A stretch of 64,000 bases of DNA from Actinospica robiniae DSM 44927 (GTDB lineage: Bacteria > Actinomycetota > Actinomycetes > Streptomycetales > Catenulisporaceae): the NCBI RefSeq assembly GCF_000504285.1, contig NZ_KI632511.1, forward strand, positions 8,910,154-8,974,153. Reading direction: 5' to 3'. The translations under genes were made by a program, and so were the position numbers. Each line of letters begins with the position of its first letter. The stretch's first letter is position 1. This document shows, piece by piece, positions 8,877-17,868 of the stretch. Under the pieces are notes generated by a model, which ran no database searches, was not told the origin of the DNA, and saw nothing but the letters and a program-made list of their open reading frames with translations.

Positions 8877-10516
8877 CCGTCCCGCCGCAGCGCGCCGCCG
8901 AGCCGCGTCGCCCGCGGGTGGCCATGCTCGTGGCCAACGGCGTCAAGGGTGACTCGCGGGTGCAGAAGATCGCCTGGTCGATGGCCGCCGCGGGCTGGGA
9001 CGTGACCCTGGTCGGCCGGGCCCCGGGCGCCGAACCCGAGCGCTACCGCCTCGGCGCGGCCGAAGTGCTGCTCGTCCCCGTGCCGAAGACCGTATCAGCC
9101 TACGAAGGTGTCCGGCTGCGCGGCGGGAGCCGGGCGGCCGCGCTGCGTCCGGCGTACCGCGCGGCGCGGGCGGAACTGGCCGGGCGCGACGCCGAGGCCG
9201 GACGGCGGAAGCGCTCCCAGGGCGCGGCGGCCGCGCGCGCGTTTCTCGCCGAGCGCCCCGGCCTCGACGCGCTGCTGGCGCGGTCCGGCCGCGGACCGCT
9301 CGGCGGCGGCGCGCACAAGGCGGTGGGCACGGTGCTCGGCGGGGTCGATCGCTACGGCGGCTGGCGCTGGTTCAACCCCTGGTTCGCAGACCTCGAACTC
9401 GCGCTCGGGCCGGTCGTGCGCGAGCTGGACCCGGACCTGATCCACGCACACGACTTCCACATGGTCGGCATCGGCGCGCGCCTCGCCGCGACGCTGAGCA
9501 CGCCGGCGCGCCCGATCCGGTGGGTGTACGACGCGCACGAGTACCTGCGCGGCATCGAGGTGCCGAGCCGCTCCGACGTGCGGCTGCGGATGCGCCGGCG
9601 GATGCTCGTCGGGGTGGAGAGCGAGTACATCGGCCGCGCCGACGCGGTGGTGACGGTCTCGGAGGGCATCGCCCGACGGCTGGCCGAGGACCACGGGCTG
9701 GACCACCGGCCCGGCGTGATCCTGAACGCGCCGGTGATCGGCTCGGGCGCCGCCGTGGGCAGCGGCGCGGCCGCCGCCGCCCCGGCCGACGGCACGGATA
9801 ACAGGCCCGAGCACGCCGGAGGCGAAGCCGACCCCGGCGCGTCCGCGGCCCGTTCCCTCCGCGCGGACTGCGGCATCGGCGGCGGCGTCCCGCTGCTGCT
9901 CTACAGCGGCGGCATGTCTCCTCGGCGCGGCGTCGCCACGGCGATCGAGGCGCTGGTCCGGCTGCCCGAGGCGCACCTGGCCCTGATCGCGCGTACCGAC
10001 GACCCTGATATTCCTGCACTGATCCAGCTCGCCGATCGGCTCGACGTCTCCGCGCGCCTGCATGTCGTGCCTTACGTCCCGGTCGACCAGGTCGTGCCTT
10101 ATATCAGTTCTGCGACGCTCGGCCTGATCCCCATCCTGCATCTGCCGAACCACGAACTCTCGCTCATCACCAAGTACTTCGAGTACTTACACGCCTGTCT
10201 GCCGATCGTCACCAGCGACGTGCGCGAGATGGCAGCGCAGACGCGCCGCCTCGGCGTCGGCGAGGTCTTCACCGCGGGCGACGACGCGGACCTGGCCGCC
10301 GCCGTGACGCGTGTGCTGGAGGACCCCGCCCGCTACCGCGCCGTCTACGCCGGCCCGACCGACCCCCGCCCCGCTTCCAGTTGGGCCGGGCAGGCCGCCC
10401 GCCTCGACACGCTCTACCGCTCGCTGCTCGGCGTCGAGCCTGGCCCGGCGCGCGATCCGGGCGCGCTCGAGCTTCGGCCGATGGGTGAGGGCACCGGGGT
10501 CCGCGCTGCCTTCTAG
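8873..10516 (+). CDS. glycosyltransferase family 4-like protein with low-complexity insert
   Basis: A 547-residue GT-B protein, about 150 residues longer than its neighbour. The N-domain starts AMLVANGVKGDSRVQKIAWSMA and holds LIHAHDFHMVGIGARL and VYDAHEYLRG. The C-domain has LLYSGGMSPRRGVATAIEAL and LSLITKYFEYLHACLPIVTSDV. Between the two lies an Ala/Gly/Ser-rich linker (about residues 289-328) that reads as an unstructured insertion. The ATGA overlap with the upstream gene makes the start secure. Its sequence resembles the preceding transferase (AHDF, DAHE/DSHE blocks), so the pair may have arisen by duplication. Confidence 0.85.
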   Translation: MTVPPQRAAEPRRPRVAMLVANGVKGDSRVQKIAWSMAAAGWDVTLVGRAPGAEPERYRLGAAEVLLVPVPKTVSAYEGVRLRGGSRAAALRPAYRAARAELAGRDAEAGRRKRSQGAAAARAFLAERPGLDALLARSGRGPLGGGAHKAVGTVLGGVDRYGGWRWFNPWFADLELALGPVVRELDPDLIHAHDFHMVGIGARLAATLSTPARPIRWVYDAHEYLRGIEVPSRSDVRLRMRRRMLVGVESEYIGRADAVVTVSEGIARRLAEDHGLDHRPGVILNAPVIGSGAAVGSGAAAAAPADGTDNRPEHAGGEADPGASAARSLRADCGIGGGVPLLLYSGGMSPRRGVATAIEALVRLPEAHLALIARTDDPDIPALIQLADRLDVSARLHVVPYVPVDQVVPYISSATLGLIPILHLPNHELSLITKYFEYLHACLPIVTSDVREMAAQTRRLGVGEVFTAGDDADLAAAVTRVLEDPARYRAVYAGPTDPRPASSWAGQAARLDTLYRSLLGVEPGPARDPGALELRPMGEGTGVRAAF

Positions 10517-10524
10517 CCTGCCTT

Positions 10525-11565
10525 CTAGCCGTTGGGCAGGATCACCGCGCGCCCGTTGATCTTCCCGGCGTGCAGGCGGCGGTACGCCTCCGGTGTCTCG
10601 TCGATGCCGAAGAGTTCGACGTGCACGTCGACGGCCCCGTTGCGGGCGAGTTCGAACACTTCGATCAGCTCGGCCCGGCTGCCCCAGTACGGCGCGCGGA
10701 CCGCGCAGTCGTACGGGGTGGCGCCGAAGCCCACGGTCGCCGCGCCGCCGCCGATGCCGACGATCACCACGTCCGACTCCATCCCCGCGCACGCCGTCGC
10801 GGTGGCGACGGTCGGGGCTGCGCCGACGAAGTCGAACACTGCGTTCGCGCCGCGTCCGCCGGTCATCGCCTTCACCTCCTGTGCCGCACGCGAATCCGAG
10901 AGCAGCGTCTCGTGTGCGCCGACCTCGGCGGCGAGCTTCAGCTTCTCCCCGTTGACATCCAGCGCCACCACGCGTGCCGGGGTCAGTGCCCGCAGCAGCT
11001 GGATCGCGACGTGGCCGAGACCGCCGGCGCCGATCACGACGGCCGTGCTGCCGGGCAGCAGACGCGGCAGCGCGCTCTTGATCGCGTGGTACGGCGTCAG
11101 GCCGGCGTCGGTGAGCGGCACCGTGGTCACCGGGTCGAGGTCGCCCAGCGGCAACAGGTGCCGTTTGTCGTCCACCACCATGTACTCGGCGATCGCGCCG
11201 GGCGCGCCGAGCCCGGGCGGGAAGATGCCGAGCTTCTGCGCCTCCAGGCAGTAGTTCTCCTTGCCCTGCGCGCAGTTCAGGCACAGCCCGCAACCCCACG
11301 GCCCGTACACCGCCACCGACTCGCCGATCTCGAGCCCGGACACGCCGGCGCCGAGCGCCGCCACCGTTCCCGCGCCCTCGTGCCCGAGCGTGCGCGGCAG
11401 CGGGAAGTAGAGCTGCTCAGCCGGCCACGACATCACGGCGACGTCGGAGTGGCACACACCGGCCGCGCTGACCTTCAGAAGAATCTGCCCGGGGCCCGGC
11501 TCGGGCTCCGGCACGTCGACGACTTCGGGCTCGGCTCCGACGGCGCGGTACTGGACGGCTTTCAT
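10525..11565 (-). CDS. zinc-dependent alcohol dehydrogenase (MDR superfamily)
   Basis: A 346-residue medium-chain dehydrogenase. The catalytic zinc ligands are Cys 38 (GVCHSD) and the GHEGAG block (His 62, Glu 63). The four structural-zinc cysteines are at 92, 95, 98 and 106 (CGLCLNC, then KENYC). A Rossmann NAD(P) motif VVIGAGGLGHVA follows near the middle. It oxidises an alcohol or reduces an aldehyde, with an unknown natural substrate. An in-frame start 15 bases upstream exists; ATG at 11565 fits the family N-terminus (MKAVQYR). It stands on the minus strand inside the polysaccharide locus and may not belong to that pathway. Confidence 0.9.
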   Translation of the reverse strand: MKAVQYRAVGAEPEVVDVPEPEPGPGQILLKVSAAGVCHSDVAVMSWPAEQLYFPLPRTLGHEGAGTVAALGAGVSGLEIGESVAVYGPWGCGLCLNCAQGKENYCLEAQKLGIFPPGLGAPGAIAEYMVVDDKRHLLPLGDLDPVTTVPLTDAGLTPYHAIKSALPRLLPGSTAVVIGAGGLGHVAIQLLRALTPARVVALDVNGEKLKLAAEVGAHETLLSDSRAAQEVKAMTGGRGANAVFDFVGAAPTVATATACAGMESDVVIVGIGGGAATVGFGATPYDCAVRAPYWGSRAELIEVFELARNGAVDVHVELFGIDETPEAYRRLHAGKINGRAVILPNG

Positions 11566-11641
11566 GCCCCCAACCCTCACCGTCCGCGTGCCGCGGAGGC
11601 CAGGCGGGCTGCGCCGTGCGGGGGTGCGGGCCCGGCAACCG

Positions 11642-12712
11642 TCAGCGCACGCGTCCGGCCAGTTCGGAGATCACCCGTTCGGCCGTGCGGCCGTCGCCGA
11701 ACGGAGTGCCGACCGGCACGGCGGGGGCGGGCCGGGTGGCCAGCGCGGCGAAGTCGGCGGCGGCCGGCTCGGTCAGCACGTTCCAGCCGTCGACCAAGGT
11801 CTCCGGCCACTCCGTCTCGGTGCGCACGGTGGTGCACGGCCGGCTGAGCAGGTACGCCTCCTTCTGCAGTCCGCCCGAGTCGGTCACCACTCCGGCCGCG
11901 CCGTCGAGCGCGGCGATCATCTGCGCGTACGGCAGCGGCGTGCTCGGCCGCAGCGCGCCGCGGACCAGGTCGATGCCGTGCTCCTCGGCCTTGGCGCGCA
12001 GCCGCGGATGGGCCAGCAGCACGACCGGCATCGGCAGGTCGGCGAGCGCGTCGACGATCGCGGACAGGCGCTCGGGGTCGTCGGTGTTCTCCGCCCGGTG
12101 GATCGTGGCCAGCAGATACGGGCCCGGCACCTCGATCCCGGCGAAGGCCGCGCCGCCGCCCGCCGCCCGCCCGGTCTCGCGCGCCCGCAGGCACGCGTCC
12201 GCCATCACATCGCCCACCAGCACCGTCCGCCCGCCCAGGCCCTCGTGCTCGAGGTGGGCCACCGCCTGCGGGGTCGGGGCCAGCAGCAGGTCGGAGGCGT
12301 GGTCGGTCAGCACCCGGTTGTGCTCCTCCGGCATCCGCCGGTTGAACGAGCGCAGCCCCGCCTCCAGGTGCGCGACCGGCAGATGCAGCTTCACCGCGCA
12401 CAGCGCGCCGGCGATGGTCGAGTTGGTGTCGCCGTAGACCAGCACCCAGTCCGGCCGGTAGCGCTCCAGCACCGGCTCCAGGCCCGCGAGCATCGCGGCG
12501 GTCTGCACGCCGTGCCCGCCCGAGCCCACCGCCAGGTGCTCGTCCGGCTCGGGGATGCCGAGCCCGGAGAAGAACACCTCGGACAGGTCCCGGTCGTAGT
12601 GCTGCCCGGTGTGCACGATGACGTGCTCGTGGCCGGCGGCCGCCACGGCCCCGGCGATCGGGGCGAGTTTCACGAACTGGGGTCGCGCTCCGACGACGCT
12701 GACTATCCTCAC
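11642..12712 (-). CDS. wecB: UDP-N-acetylglucosamine 2-epimerase, non-hydrolysing (WecB/WbpI family)
   Basis: A 356-residue member of the UDP-GlcNAc 2-epimerase fold. The start VRIVSVVGARPQFVKLAPI, then HTGQHYDRDLSEVFF, VYGDTNST, AHLEAGLRSF, EEHNRVLTDHASD and VVTDSGGLQKEAY are all hallmark blocks of the non-hydrolysing enzymes. The product would be UDP-ManNAc, or the 2-epimer of UDP-2,3-diacetamido-uronic acid if it is WbpI-like; family sequence alone does not separate these. The presence of 3-amino-sugar enzymes at 18999-23136 favours the latter. The GTG at 12712 was chosen because homology begins there; an in-frame ATG at 12763 is possible. Confidence 0.9.
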   Translation of the reverse strand: MRIVSVVGARPQFVKLAPIAGAVAAAGHEHVIVHTGQHYDRDLSEVFFSGLGIPEPDEHLAVGSGGHGVQTAAMLAGLEPVLERYRPDWVLVYGDTNSTIAGALCAVKLHLPVAHLEAGLRSFNRRMPEEHNRVLTDHASDLLLAPTPQAVAHLEHEGLGGRTVLVGDVMADACLRARETGRAAGGGAAFAGIEVPGPYLLATIHRAENTDDPERLSAIVDALADLPMPVVLLAHPRLRAKAEEHGIDLVRGALRPSTPLPYAQMIAALDGAAGVVTDSGGLQKEAYLLSRPCTTVRTETEWPETLVDGWNVLTEPAAADFAALATRPAPAVPVGTPFGDGRTAERVISELAGRVR

Positions 12713-12926
12713 CCGCGCGATCTTAGGAGCCCGCTCCGCCCGAAACGGCCCGTCTCCGCGCACCCCGACGACAATTCACCGAGCCTTCACCCGGCGAGGG
12801 GAAAGCGTGCCGAATCGTCGGCGAGATGACACGAACCCACGAGATCGACGACACCTGCCGTTCGCACGGCACTTGTTTGGTGGACCCGTTGAACGCCCGA
12901 GCACGCCGCCACGACAGCCAGGGACA

Positions 12927-14264
12927 ATGAAAGACCGTACATCCAACTCCCGACCGCCCCGGATTCTGTACCTGGCTTTTTTCTTCCCGCCGAGCCGGTC
13001 CAGCGGGGTTTACCGGGCACGCGCCACCGCGGAGCAGTTCGCCGCGGCGGGCTGGGATGTCACCGTGCACACCGCCCCGCGCGAGTTCTACACCAAGTAC
13101 ATCGGCAGCGTCGACGAATCGCTGGAAGCCGGGCTGGACCCGCGTATCGAGGTATCCCGGCCGGGCATGGGCTATTTCCGCTGGCGTGAAGTCCGGGAGT
13201 ACGGGCGGTTTCGCGCGAACATGCCGGTGCTGGCGAATGTCGGCTACAACTACCTGCAACGTCATTTCTTCCCGGAGCACTACGCCTCCTGGATTCCGCA
13301 CGTGGTCGCCCGCGCCCTGCGGCAGCACGCGCGCAAGCGGTTCGACCTGATCCTGGCCACCGGCAACCCCTTCGCCTCCTTCGCCGCGGCCTCCTGGCTG
13401 CATCGGCTGACCGGTGTGCCGTACGCGCTGGACTATCGCGACTCCTGGACGCTCGACCTGTTCTCCGAGCAGGACAAGTACCCGGCCGGGCACCCGGCCT
13501 GGGCCTGGGAACGGCGCGCCATCGAGGGCGCCGCCGTCACCGCGTTCGTCAACGAGGGGCTGCGCGCCTGGCACGCCGAGCGCTACCCGGCCGCCGCGGA
13601 CCGCATGATGGTGGTGCCCAACGGCTGGGAGCCGGAGATCCTCGGCCGGGCGAAGTACCCCGGCCCGGCGGTGGGACGTCCGCTGCGCTTCGGCTACATC
13701 GGCACCCTGACCGAGTCGCAGCCGCTCTCCACCCTGTTCGACGGCTGGCGCGCGGCCAAGGCCCATCCGGAGCTCGCCGACGCGACCCTCGACCTGTACG
13801 GCCACCTCGGCTTCTACAAGGAGACGGCCCACAAGATGGTCGCCCGGATCCCGGCCGACGCCGGCCTCGGGGTCAGCCACCGCGGGCCGCTCTCGAAGAC
13901 CGAGGTCGGCCAGACGTATCAGAGCCTGGACGTGCTCGTCTTCCTCGCCGCCGGGGCCAAGTACGTCACCTCCGGCAAGATCTTCGAATACATGGCCACC
14001 GGCAAGCCGATCGTCTCCGTGCACGCCCCGGGGATCGCGGCCACGGACGTGCTCGAGGGCGACCCGCTCTGGTACGGCATCGACCGGCTCGACCCGCAGA
14101 GCGTGGCCAACGCGATGGTCGCCGCGGCCAAGACCGCCCGGGACCTGACCGAGCCCGAGTTCGACGCGGCCCTCGACCACGCCGAGCGTTACACCCGCGC
14201 CAACACCCTCGGGCCGTTCGAGCAGCGGCTGCGCGAAGTCGTCGAGCAGAGGTCGGGCCGATGA
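12927..14264 (+). CDS. glycosyltransferase, GT-B fold (family 4-like)
   Basis: A 445-residue transferase. ILYLAFFFPPSRSSGVYRA near residue 13 is the usual glycine-rich acceptor-side start. A FDLILATGNPFASFAAASW segment precedes YALDYRDSW, and the donor domain has GYIGTLTESQPLSTL and SGKIFEYMATGKPIVSV, with the Glu/Tyr nucleotide-sugar contact. The ATG at 12927 was chosen because everything before it looks non-coding; CAGGGA precedes it closely. It ends in an ATGA overlap with the next transferase and begins the long export-and-modification operon that runs to 23136. Confidence 0.85.
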   Translation: MKDRTSNSRPPRILYLAFFFPPSRSSGVYRARATAEQFAAAGWDVTVHTAPREFYTKYIGSVDESLEAGLDPRIEVSRPGMGYFRWREVREYGRFRANMPVLANVGYNYLQRHFFPEHYASWIPHVVARALRQHARKRFDLILATGNPFASFAAASWLHRLTGVPYALDYRDSWTLDLFSEQDKYPAGHPAWAWERRAIEGAAVTAFVNEGLRAWHAERYPAAADRMMVVPNGWEPEILGRAKYPGPAVGRPLRFGYIGTLTESQPLSTLFDGWRAAKAHPELADATLDLYGHLGFYKETAHKMVARIPADAGLGVSHRGPLSKTEVGQTYQSLDVLVFLAAGAKYVTSGKIFEYMATGKPIVSVHAPGIAATDVLEGDPLWYGIDRLDPQSVANAMVAAAKTARDLTEPEFDAALDHAERYTRANTLGPFEQRLREVVEQRSGR

Positions 14265-15520
14265 CCGGGACCACGCTCGCCGTGACGACGCCGTGGCACC
14301 CGACCGTGCAGCGTCCGTTCGCCGGATCGTTCGTGCAGGTCAGCACCGCCGCGGTGACCGGCCTCTTCGACCGGGTCGACCTCTACGACACCGAGGACTG
14401 GACCGGCCCCGCGGACCCGGTCGCGGCCCGCGCCGTGCGCAAGGCCTACGCGGCGCTGACCACCGGCCCGGCCAAGCGGGTGGAGCACCGCTCCCGGCTG
14501 AGCGACGCAGGGTACTGGGTCACCGACATCCCGGTGCCGGTCACCCCGCGCCGCGACTACGCCGACTGGGCCCACTCGCACGAGTCCGCGCTGCGGGCCG
14601 TGCTGCCCGACGGATTCTCGGCCGACGTCGTGCACGGGCACGTGGGCATCTACGGGGGCTGGCTCGCCCTGCGCTTCGCCCGCCCGGACGCGCGCATCGT
14701 GGTCACCGAGCACGCCTCCTTCCTCGGCAAGATCCTGCGCCAGCCGCGCTCGCGCGCCCTGTACGCGCAGGTGATCGAGCGCGCGGACGCCTTCCTGGCC
14801 GTCAGCCGGGTGCTGCGCGACCAGCTCGCGGCCGAGTTCCCGGCGCACACGGCCAAGCTGCACGTCGTGCCCAACGCGGTGGACATCGCCGCGATGCCGG
14901 TGCGCCCCGAGCCGGTCAAGGCTCTGCATCGCTGGCTGTACGTGGGCAACATGGCCGCGACCAAGGGCGTGCCGGAACTGGTCGAGGCCTTCGCGATCGC
15001 GGCCGAGGACGAGCCGGAGCTGCGCCTGACGCTGCTCGGCTCCGGAGTCCTGATCGAGCCGATGCGCGCCCGGGTGAAGGAACTCGGGCTCGCGGACCGC
15101 GTGGCCTTCCACGACGCGGTGCCGCCGCAGCGCGTGTTCGAGTTCATGCACGCGCACGATCTGCTGGTGCACGCGAGCAAGTCGGAGACCTTCGGCATGA
15201 CCACGGTCGAGGCCGTCGGCACCGGCATGCCGGTGCTGGTGACCGCCTGCGGCGGCCCGCAGGAGACCCTCGCCGGGCTCGACGGGGTGGCCGGGCTGCT
15301 CATCGACGTCAGCGACGACCCGCGCGTCATCGTCGACGGATACCGCCGGCTGGCCGGGCAGGCCGATCGGCTCGACCCGCACCGCGCCCGCGCCGAACTG
15401 CTCGCGCGCTACGGCTCCGCCGCGGTGGCCGGCCGGCTGGCCGAGATCTACGGGGTCGCAGCGCCGGCGGCCGCCGGCGCGGGAGCCACTGAGTACGGAC
15501 CGGCGAGGGAGCACGAATGA
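14261..15520 (+). CDS. glycosyltransferase family 4 protein
   Basis: A 419-residue GT4-type enzyme. ADVVHGHVGIYGGWLAL and VVTEHASFLGKILRQP in the N-domain are followed by HVVPNAVDIAAM, LYVGNMAATKGVPELVEAF, LLGSGVLIEPM, HDLLVHASKSETFGMTTVE (with the E-x7-E glutamates) and GMPVLVTACGG. This is the most canonical GT4 protein in the window and should be a retaining transferase using a UDP- or GDP-sugar. The C-terminal ~20 residues are Ala/Gly-rich. It overlaps the previous gene (ATGA) and the next (ATGA). Confidence 0.9.
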   Translation: MTGTTLAVTTPWHPTVQRPFAGSFVQVSTAAVTGLFDRVDLYDTEDWTGPADPVAARAVRKAYAALTTGPAKRVEHRSRLSDAGYWVTDIPVPVTPRRDYADWAHSHESALRAVLPDGFSADVVHGHVGIYGGWLALRFARPDARIVVTEHASFLGKILRQPRSRALYAQVIERADAFLAVSRVLRDQLAAEFPAHTAKLHVVPNAVDIAAMPVRPEPVKALHRWLYVGNMAATKGVPELVEAFAIAAEDEPELRLTLLGSGVLIEPMRARVKELGLADRVAFHDAVPPQRVFEFMHAHDLLVHASKSETFGMTTVEAVGTGMPVLVTACGGPQETLAGLDGVAGLLIDVSDDPRVIVDGYRRLAGQADRLDPHRARAELLARYGSAAVAGRLAEIYGVAAPAAAGAGATEYGPAREHE

Positions 15521-16089
15521 GCACAGTGCCTGCGGACACGCACCGACCACGGGTGTTGTTCTTGGCGATCGGCACCACCCGGGCCAGGTCGGTGTGCGAC
15601 ACCAGCGCCTACCTGCTCGCGCGAGGCGTGCCGGTCGGCCTGGTCACCGTGGAGGCCGCGGTCTGGCAGGAGGCCGGCCTCGACCCGCGGGTGCGGATCT
15701 ACCCGCTGGGCGAGGGCGAGGCGCGCCACCCGCTCGCCCGCCTCGGCCGCGCCCTGCGCCGCGTCCACAAGGCGCTGGACACCAAGATCTACAGCAGGTT
15801 CTACCGGCTGCTGCGCCCCTACGTGATGTGGCGCGTGGCCCGGCGCTCGGTGCTGCGCCGGATCGAGTGGTCCGGCGTCGAGCAGCTCGTGCTCGGCGAC
15901 TCGCACGCCATCCCGATGGGCTGGCACCTGGCCCGGCGCCACCCGCGGCTGCCCGTCGGCTTCGAGCTCGACCGCGCCCCGTTCGCCGAGGCCGAGCCCC
16001 GGCCCGAGCCGCCCGCCGTCTCCGTCCCCGCGCCCCGCGCTGACCTCACCCCCCTAACCGAACCGGCCGGAATCGACACCGATGCCTGA
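15517..16089 (+). CDS. unknown 190-aa protein embedded in the glycosyltransferase/ABC operon
   Basis: I do not recognise this family. The N-terminal RPRVLFLAIGTTRARSVCDTSAYLLARGVPVGLVTVE looks like the first beta-alpha-beta unit of a GT-B or Rossmann fold, but the protein ends before any donor domain. A very basic stretch of about 40 residues (about 75-115) follows, rich in Arg and Tyr. It then has EQLVLGDSHAIPMGWHLARRHP and a Pro-rich tail. It has no signal or membrane span. It overlaps genes on both sides (ATGA, then 8 bp with the permease), so it is co-translated with the exporter. It may be a half-glycosyltransferase or an adaptor for the export complex. Confidence 0.7.
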   Translation: MSTVPADTHRPRVLFLAIGTTRARSVCDTSAYLLARGVPVGLVTVEAAVWQEAGLDPRVRIYPLGEGEARHPLARLGRALRRVHKALDTKIYSRFYRLLRPYVMWRVARRSVLRRIEWSGVEQLVLGDSHAIPMGWHLARRHPRLPVGFELDRAPFAEAEPRPEPPAVSVPAPRADLTPLTEPAGIDTDA

Positions 16090-16960
16090 GACCATCTCCC
16101 CGCCGCGGGCCGCCGCCGTGCCCCCGACCGAACACCACGTGTTCCGGTCCCGCCGCTCCGGCGTGCCCCGGCTCCGCACCTACTTCCCCGAGCTGTGGGC
16201 GCGCCGCGAGTTCGTCTACGAACTCGCCCGCTGCACCCTGCGCGGGCAGAACTACACGAACGTGTTCGGCCAGCTCTGGCTGGTGCTCAACCCGCTGCTG
16301 ATGGGCCTGGTCTACTTCGTCCTGGCCGACATCCTGAGCAACGGCCAGCACCCCCCGAACTACTTCTCCATGCTGCTGGCGGGCCTGTTCGTCTACACCT
16401 TCTTCGCCAGCATGCTCAGCCAGTCGGCCGGCTCGATCATCGGCAGCAGCAGGCTGATCCTCAACAGCCGGCTGCCGCGGATGGTGCTGCCGATCACCCA
16501 GATGGTGATCGCCTTCATGCGCTTCCTGCCGTGCATGCTGGTCTTCCTGGTCGTCCACCAGCTCCAGCACCTGCACTGGGGGGTGGCCGCGCTCTACGCG
16601 ATCCCCGCGTTCCTCGAGGTCCTGGTGTTCGGCGCCGGCCTCGGTCTGATCTGCGCCACCCTGCAGGTCTACTTCCGTGACTTCTCCAACTTCCTGCCCT
16701 ACGTCACCCGGATCTGGATGTTCATGTCCCCGGTGCTGTGGGAGCTGCAGACCCAGCTGGACAAGCACGACCTCAAGGCCCATGTCATCGCGGTCAACCC
16801 GCTCGCGCCGATGATCGGCTCCTGGGGCGACGCCCTGGTCTACAACCTCAGGCCGGAGACCTCCTGGCTGCTCGAAGGCGCCGGCTGGGCCGTCGCCGCA
16901 CTCGTCGTCGGCACGCTCGTCTTCATCAGAAGGGAACGTGAGTTCTCTGTCCGCCTCTGA
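16082..16960 (+). CDS. ABC transporter permease for polysaccharide export (Wzm/TagG type, ABC-2)
   Basis: A 292-residue ABC-2 permease with a cytoplasmic amphipathic N-terminus (RLRTYFPELWARREFVYELAR, split by the membrane interface) and about six membrane spans. QNYTNVFGQLWLVLNPLLMGLVYFVL is the conserved start of Wzm/TagG-like permeases. TRIWMFMSPVLWELQ near residue 215 is the typical late-loop motif. It pairs with the ATPase encoded 23 bp inside its 3' end. The transporter would move a lipid-linked glycan across the membrane after cytoplasmic assembly, consistent with the surrounding transferases. Confidence 0.9.
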   Translation: MPETISPPRAAAVPPTEHHVFRSRRSGVPRLRTYFPELWARREFVYELARCTLRGQNYTNVFGQLWLVLNPLLMGLVYFVLADILSNGQHPPNYFSMLLAGLFVYTFFASMLSQSAGSIIGSSRLILNSRLPRMVLPITQMVIAFMRFLPCMLVFLVVHQLQHLHWGVAALYAIPAFLEVLVFGAGLGLICATLQVYFRDFSNFLPYVTRIWMFMSPVLWELQTQLDKHDLKAHVIAVNPLAPMIGSWGDALVYNLRPETSWLLEGAGWAVAALVVGTLVFIRREREFSVRL

Positions 16961-17867
16961 CCTCACCACCGCGCCCGCCGCCACCACCCGCCCCGCCGCG
17001 GGCCCCGCGGACGCCGAGCTCGACGACGACTACCGGCTCGCCATCCGGATCAAGGACGTCAAGGTCGACTACCGCACCATCGTGAACCCGCGGGCCAACA
17101 CATTGCGGCACACGGTGACCAACTTCGGCAAGAAGAGCAAGGACCGCCGGGTCCGGATGGTGCACGCCGTACGCGGGGTCACCCTCGACATCGAGCACGG
17201 CAAGGTGCTCGGCGTCATCGGCGCGAACGGCGCCGGCAAGTCCACGCTCATGCGCGCCATCGCCGGCATCCTGCCGCCGAGCTCGGGCGAGATCGTGGTC
17301 AACGGGCGCATCAGCACCCTGCTGGCGCTCGGCGTCGGCTTCAACGGTCAGCTCTCCGGCCGGGACAACGTCGTGCTCGGCTCGCTCGCGGCCGGCCTGA
17401 GCCGGCGCCAGGTGGACGAGCGGTTCCAGCAGATCACCGAGTGGGCCGAGCTCGAGGGCGCGATCGACCTGCCGATGAAGGCGTACTCCTCCGGCCAGTA
17501 CGGCCGGCTCGCCTTCGCCGTCTCCACCCACCTGGAGCCGGACGTGCTGCTGGTCGACGAGGCGCTGTCCACCGGCGACGCGCACTTCCGGCGCAAGTCC
17601 TACGACAAGATGCAGGAGCTCGTCGGCCAGGCCCGCACCATCATCATCGTCAGCCACGGCCTCGCCGCCATCAAGGAGATGTGCGACGACTGCGTCTGGA
17701 TGCACCAGGGCGAGATCGTGCGGCAGGGCAGCCCGGACGAGGTCACCGAGGAGTACCTCGAGTTCCAGGGAGTGCCGCGGCCGAAGAAGTCCGAGAACGC
17801 CTCGGACGAGACCGCCGACGACGAGATCGATCCGCTCGACGACGCCATGTCGATGGAGGACATCTGA
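16938..17867 (+). CDS. ABC transporter ATP-binding protein for polysaccharide export (Wzt/TagH type)
   Basis: A 309-residue ATPase. Walker A is GANGAGKST (95-103), the signature SSGQYGR spans 184-190, and Walker B is VLLVDE (203-208). HAVRGVTLDIEHGKVLGVIG and the LGVGFNGQLSGRDNV block are typical of the Wzt/TagH/RfbE group, not of importers. The N-terminal ~30 residues are Ala/Pro-rich, and the C-terminus is acidic without the large carbohydrate-binding domain of some Wzt proteins, so recognition of the glycan end is probably loose. GTG start, overlapping the permease by 23 bp. Confidence 0.92.
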   Translation: MSSLSASDLTTAPAATTRPAAGPADAELDDDYRLAIRIKDVKVDYRTIVNPRANTLRHTVTNFGKKSKDRRVRMVHAVRGVTLDIEHGKVLGVIGANGAGKSTLMRAIAGILPPSSGEIVVNGRISTLLALGVGFNGQLSGRDNVVLGSLAAGLSRRQVDERFQQITEWAELEGAIDLPMKAYSSGQYGRLAFAVSTHLEPDVLLVDEALSTGDAHFRRKSYDKMQELVGQARTIIIVSHGLAAIKEMCDDCVWMHQGEIVRQGSPDEVTEEYLEFQGVPRPKKSENASDETADDEIDPLDDAMSMEDI

Positions 17868-17868
17868 G

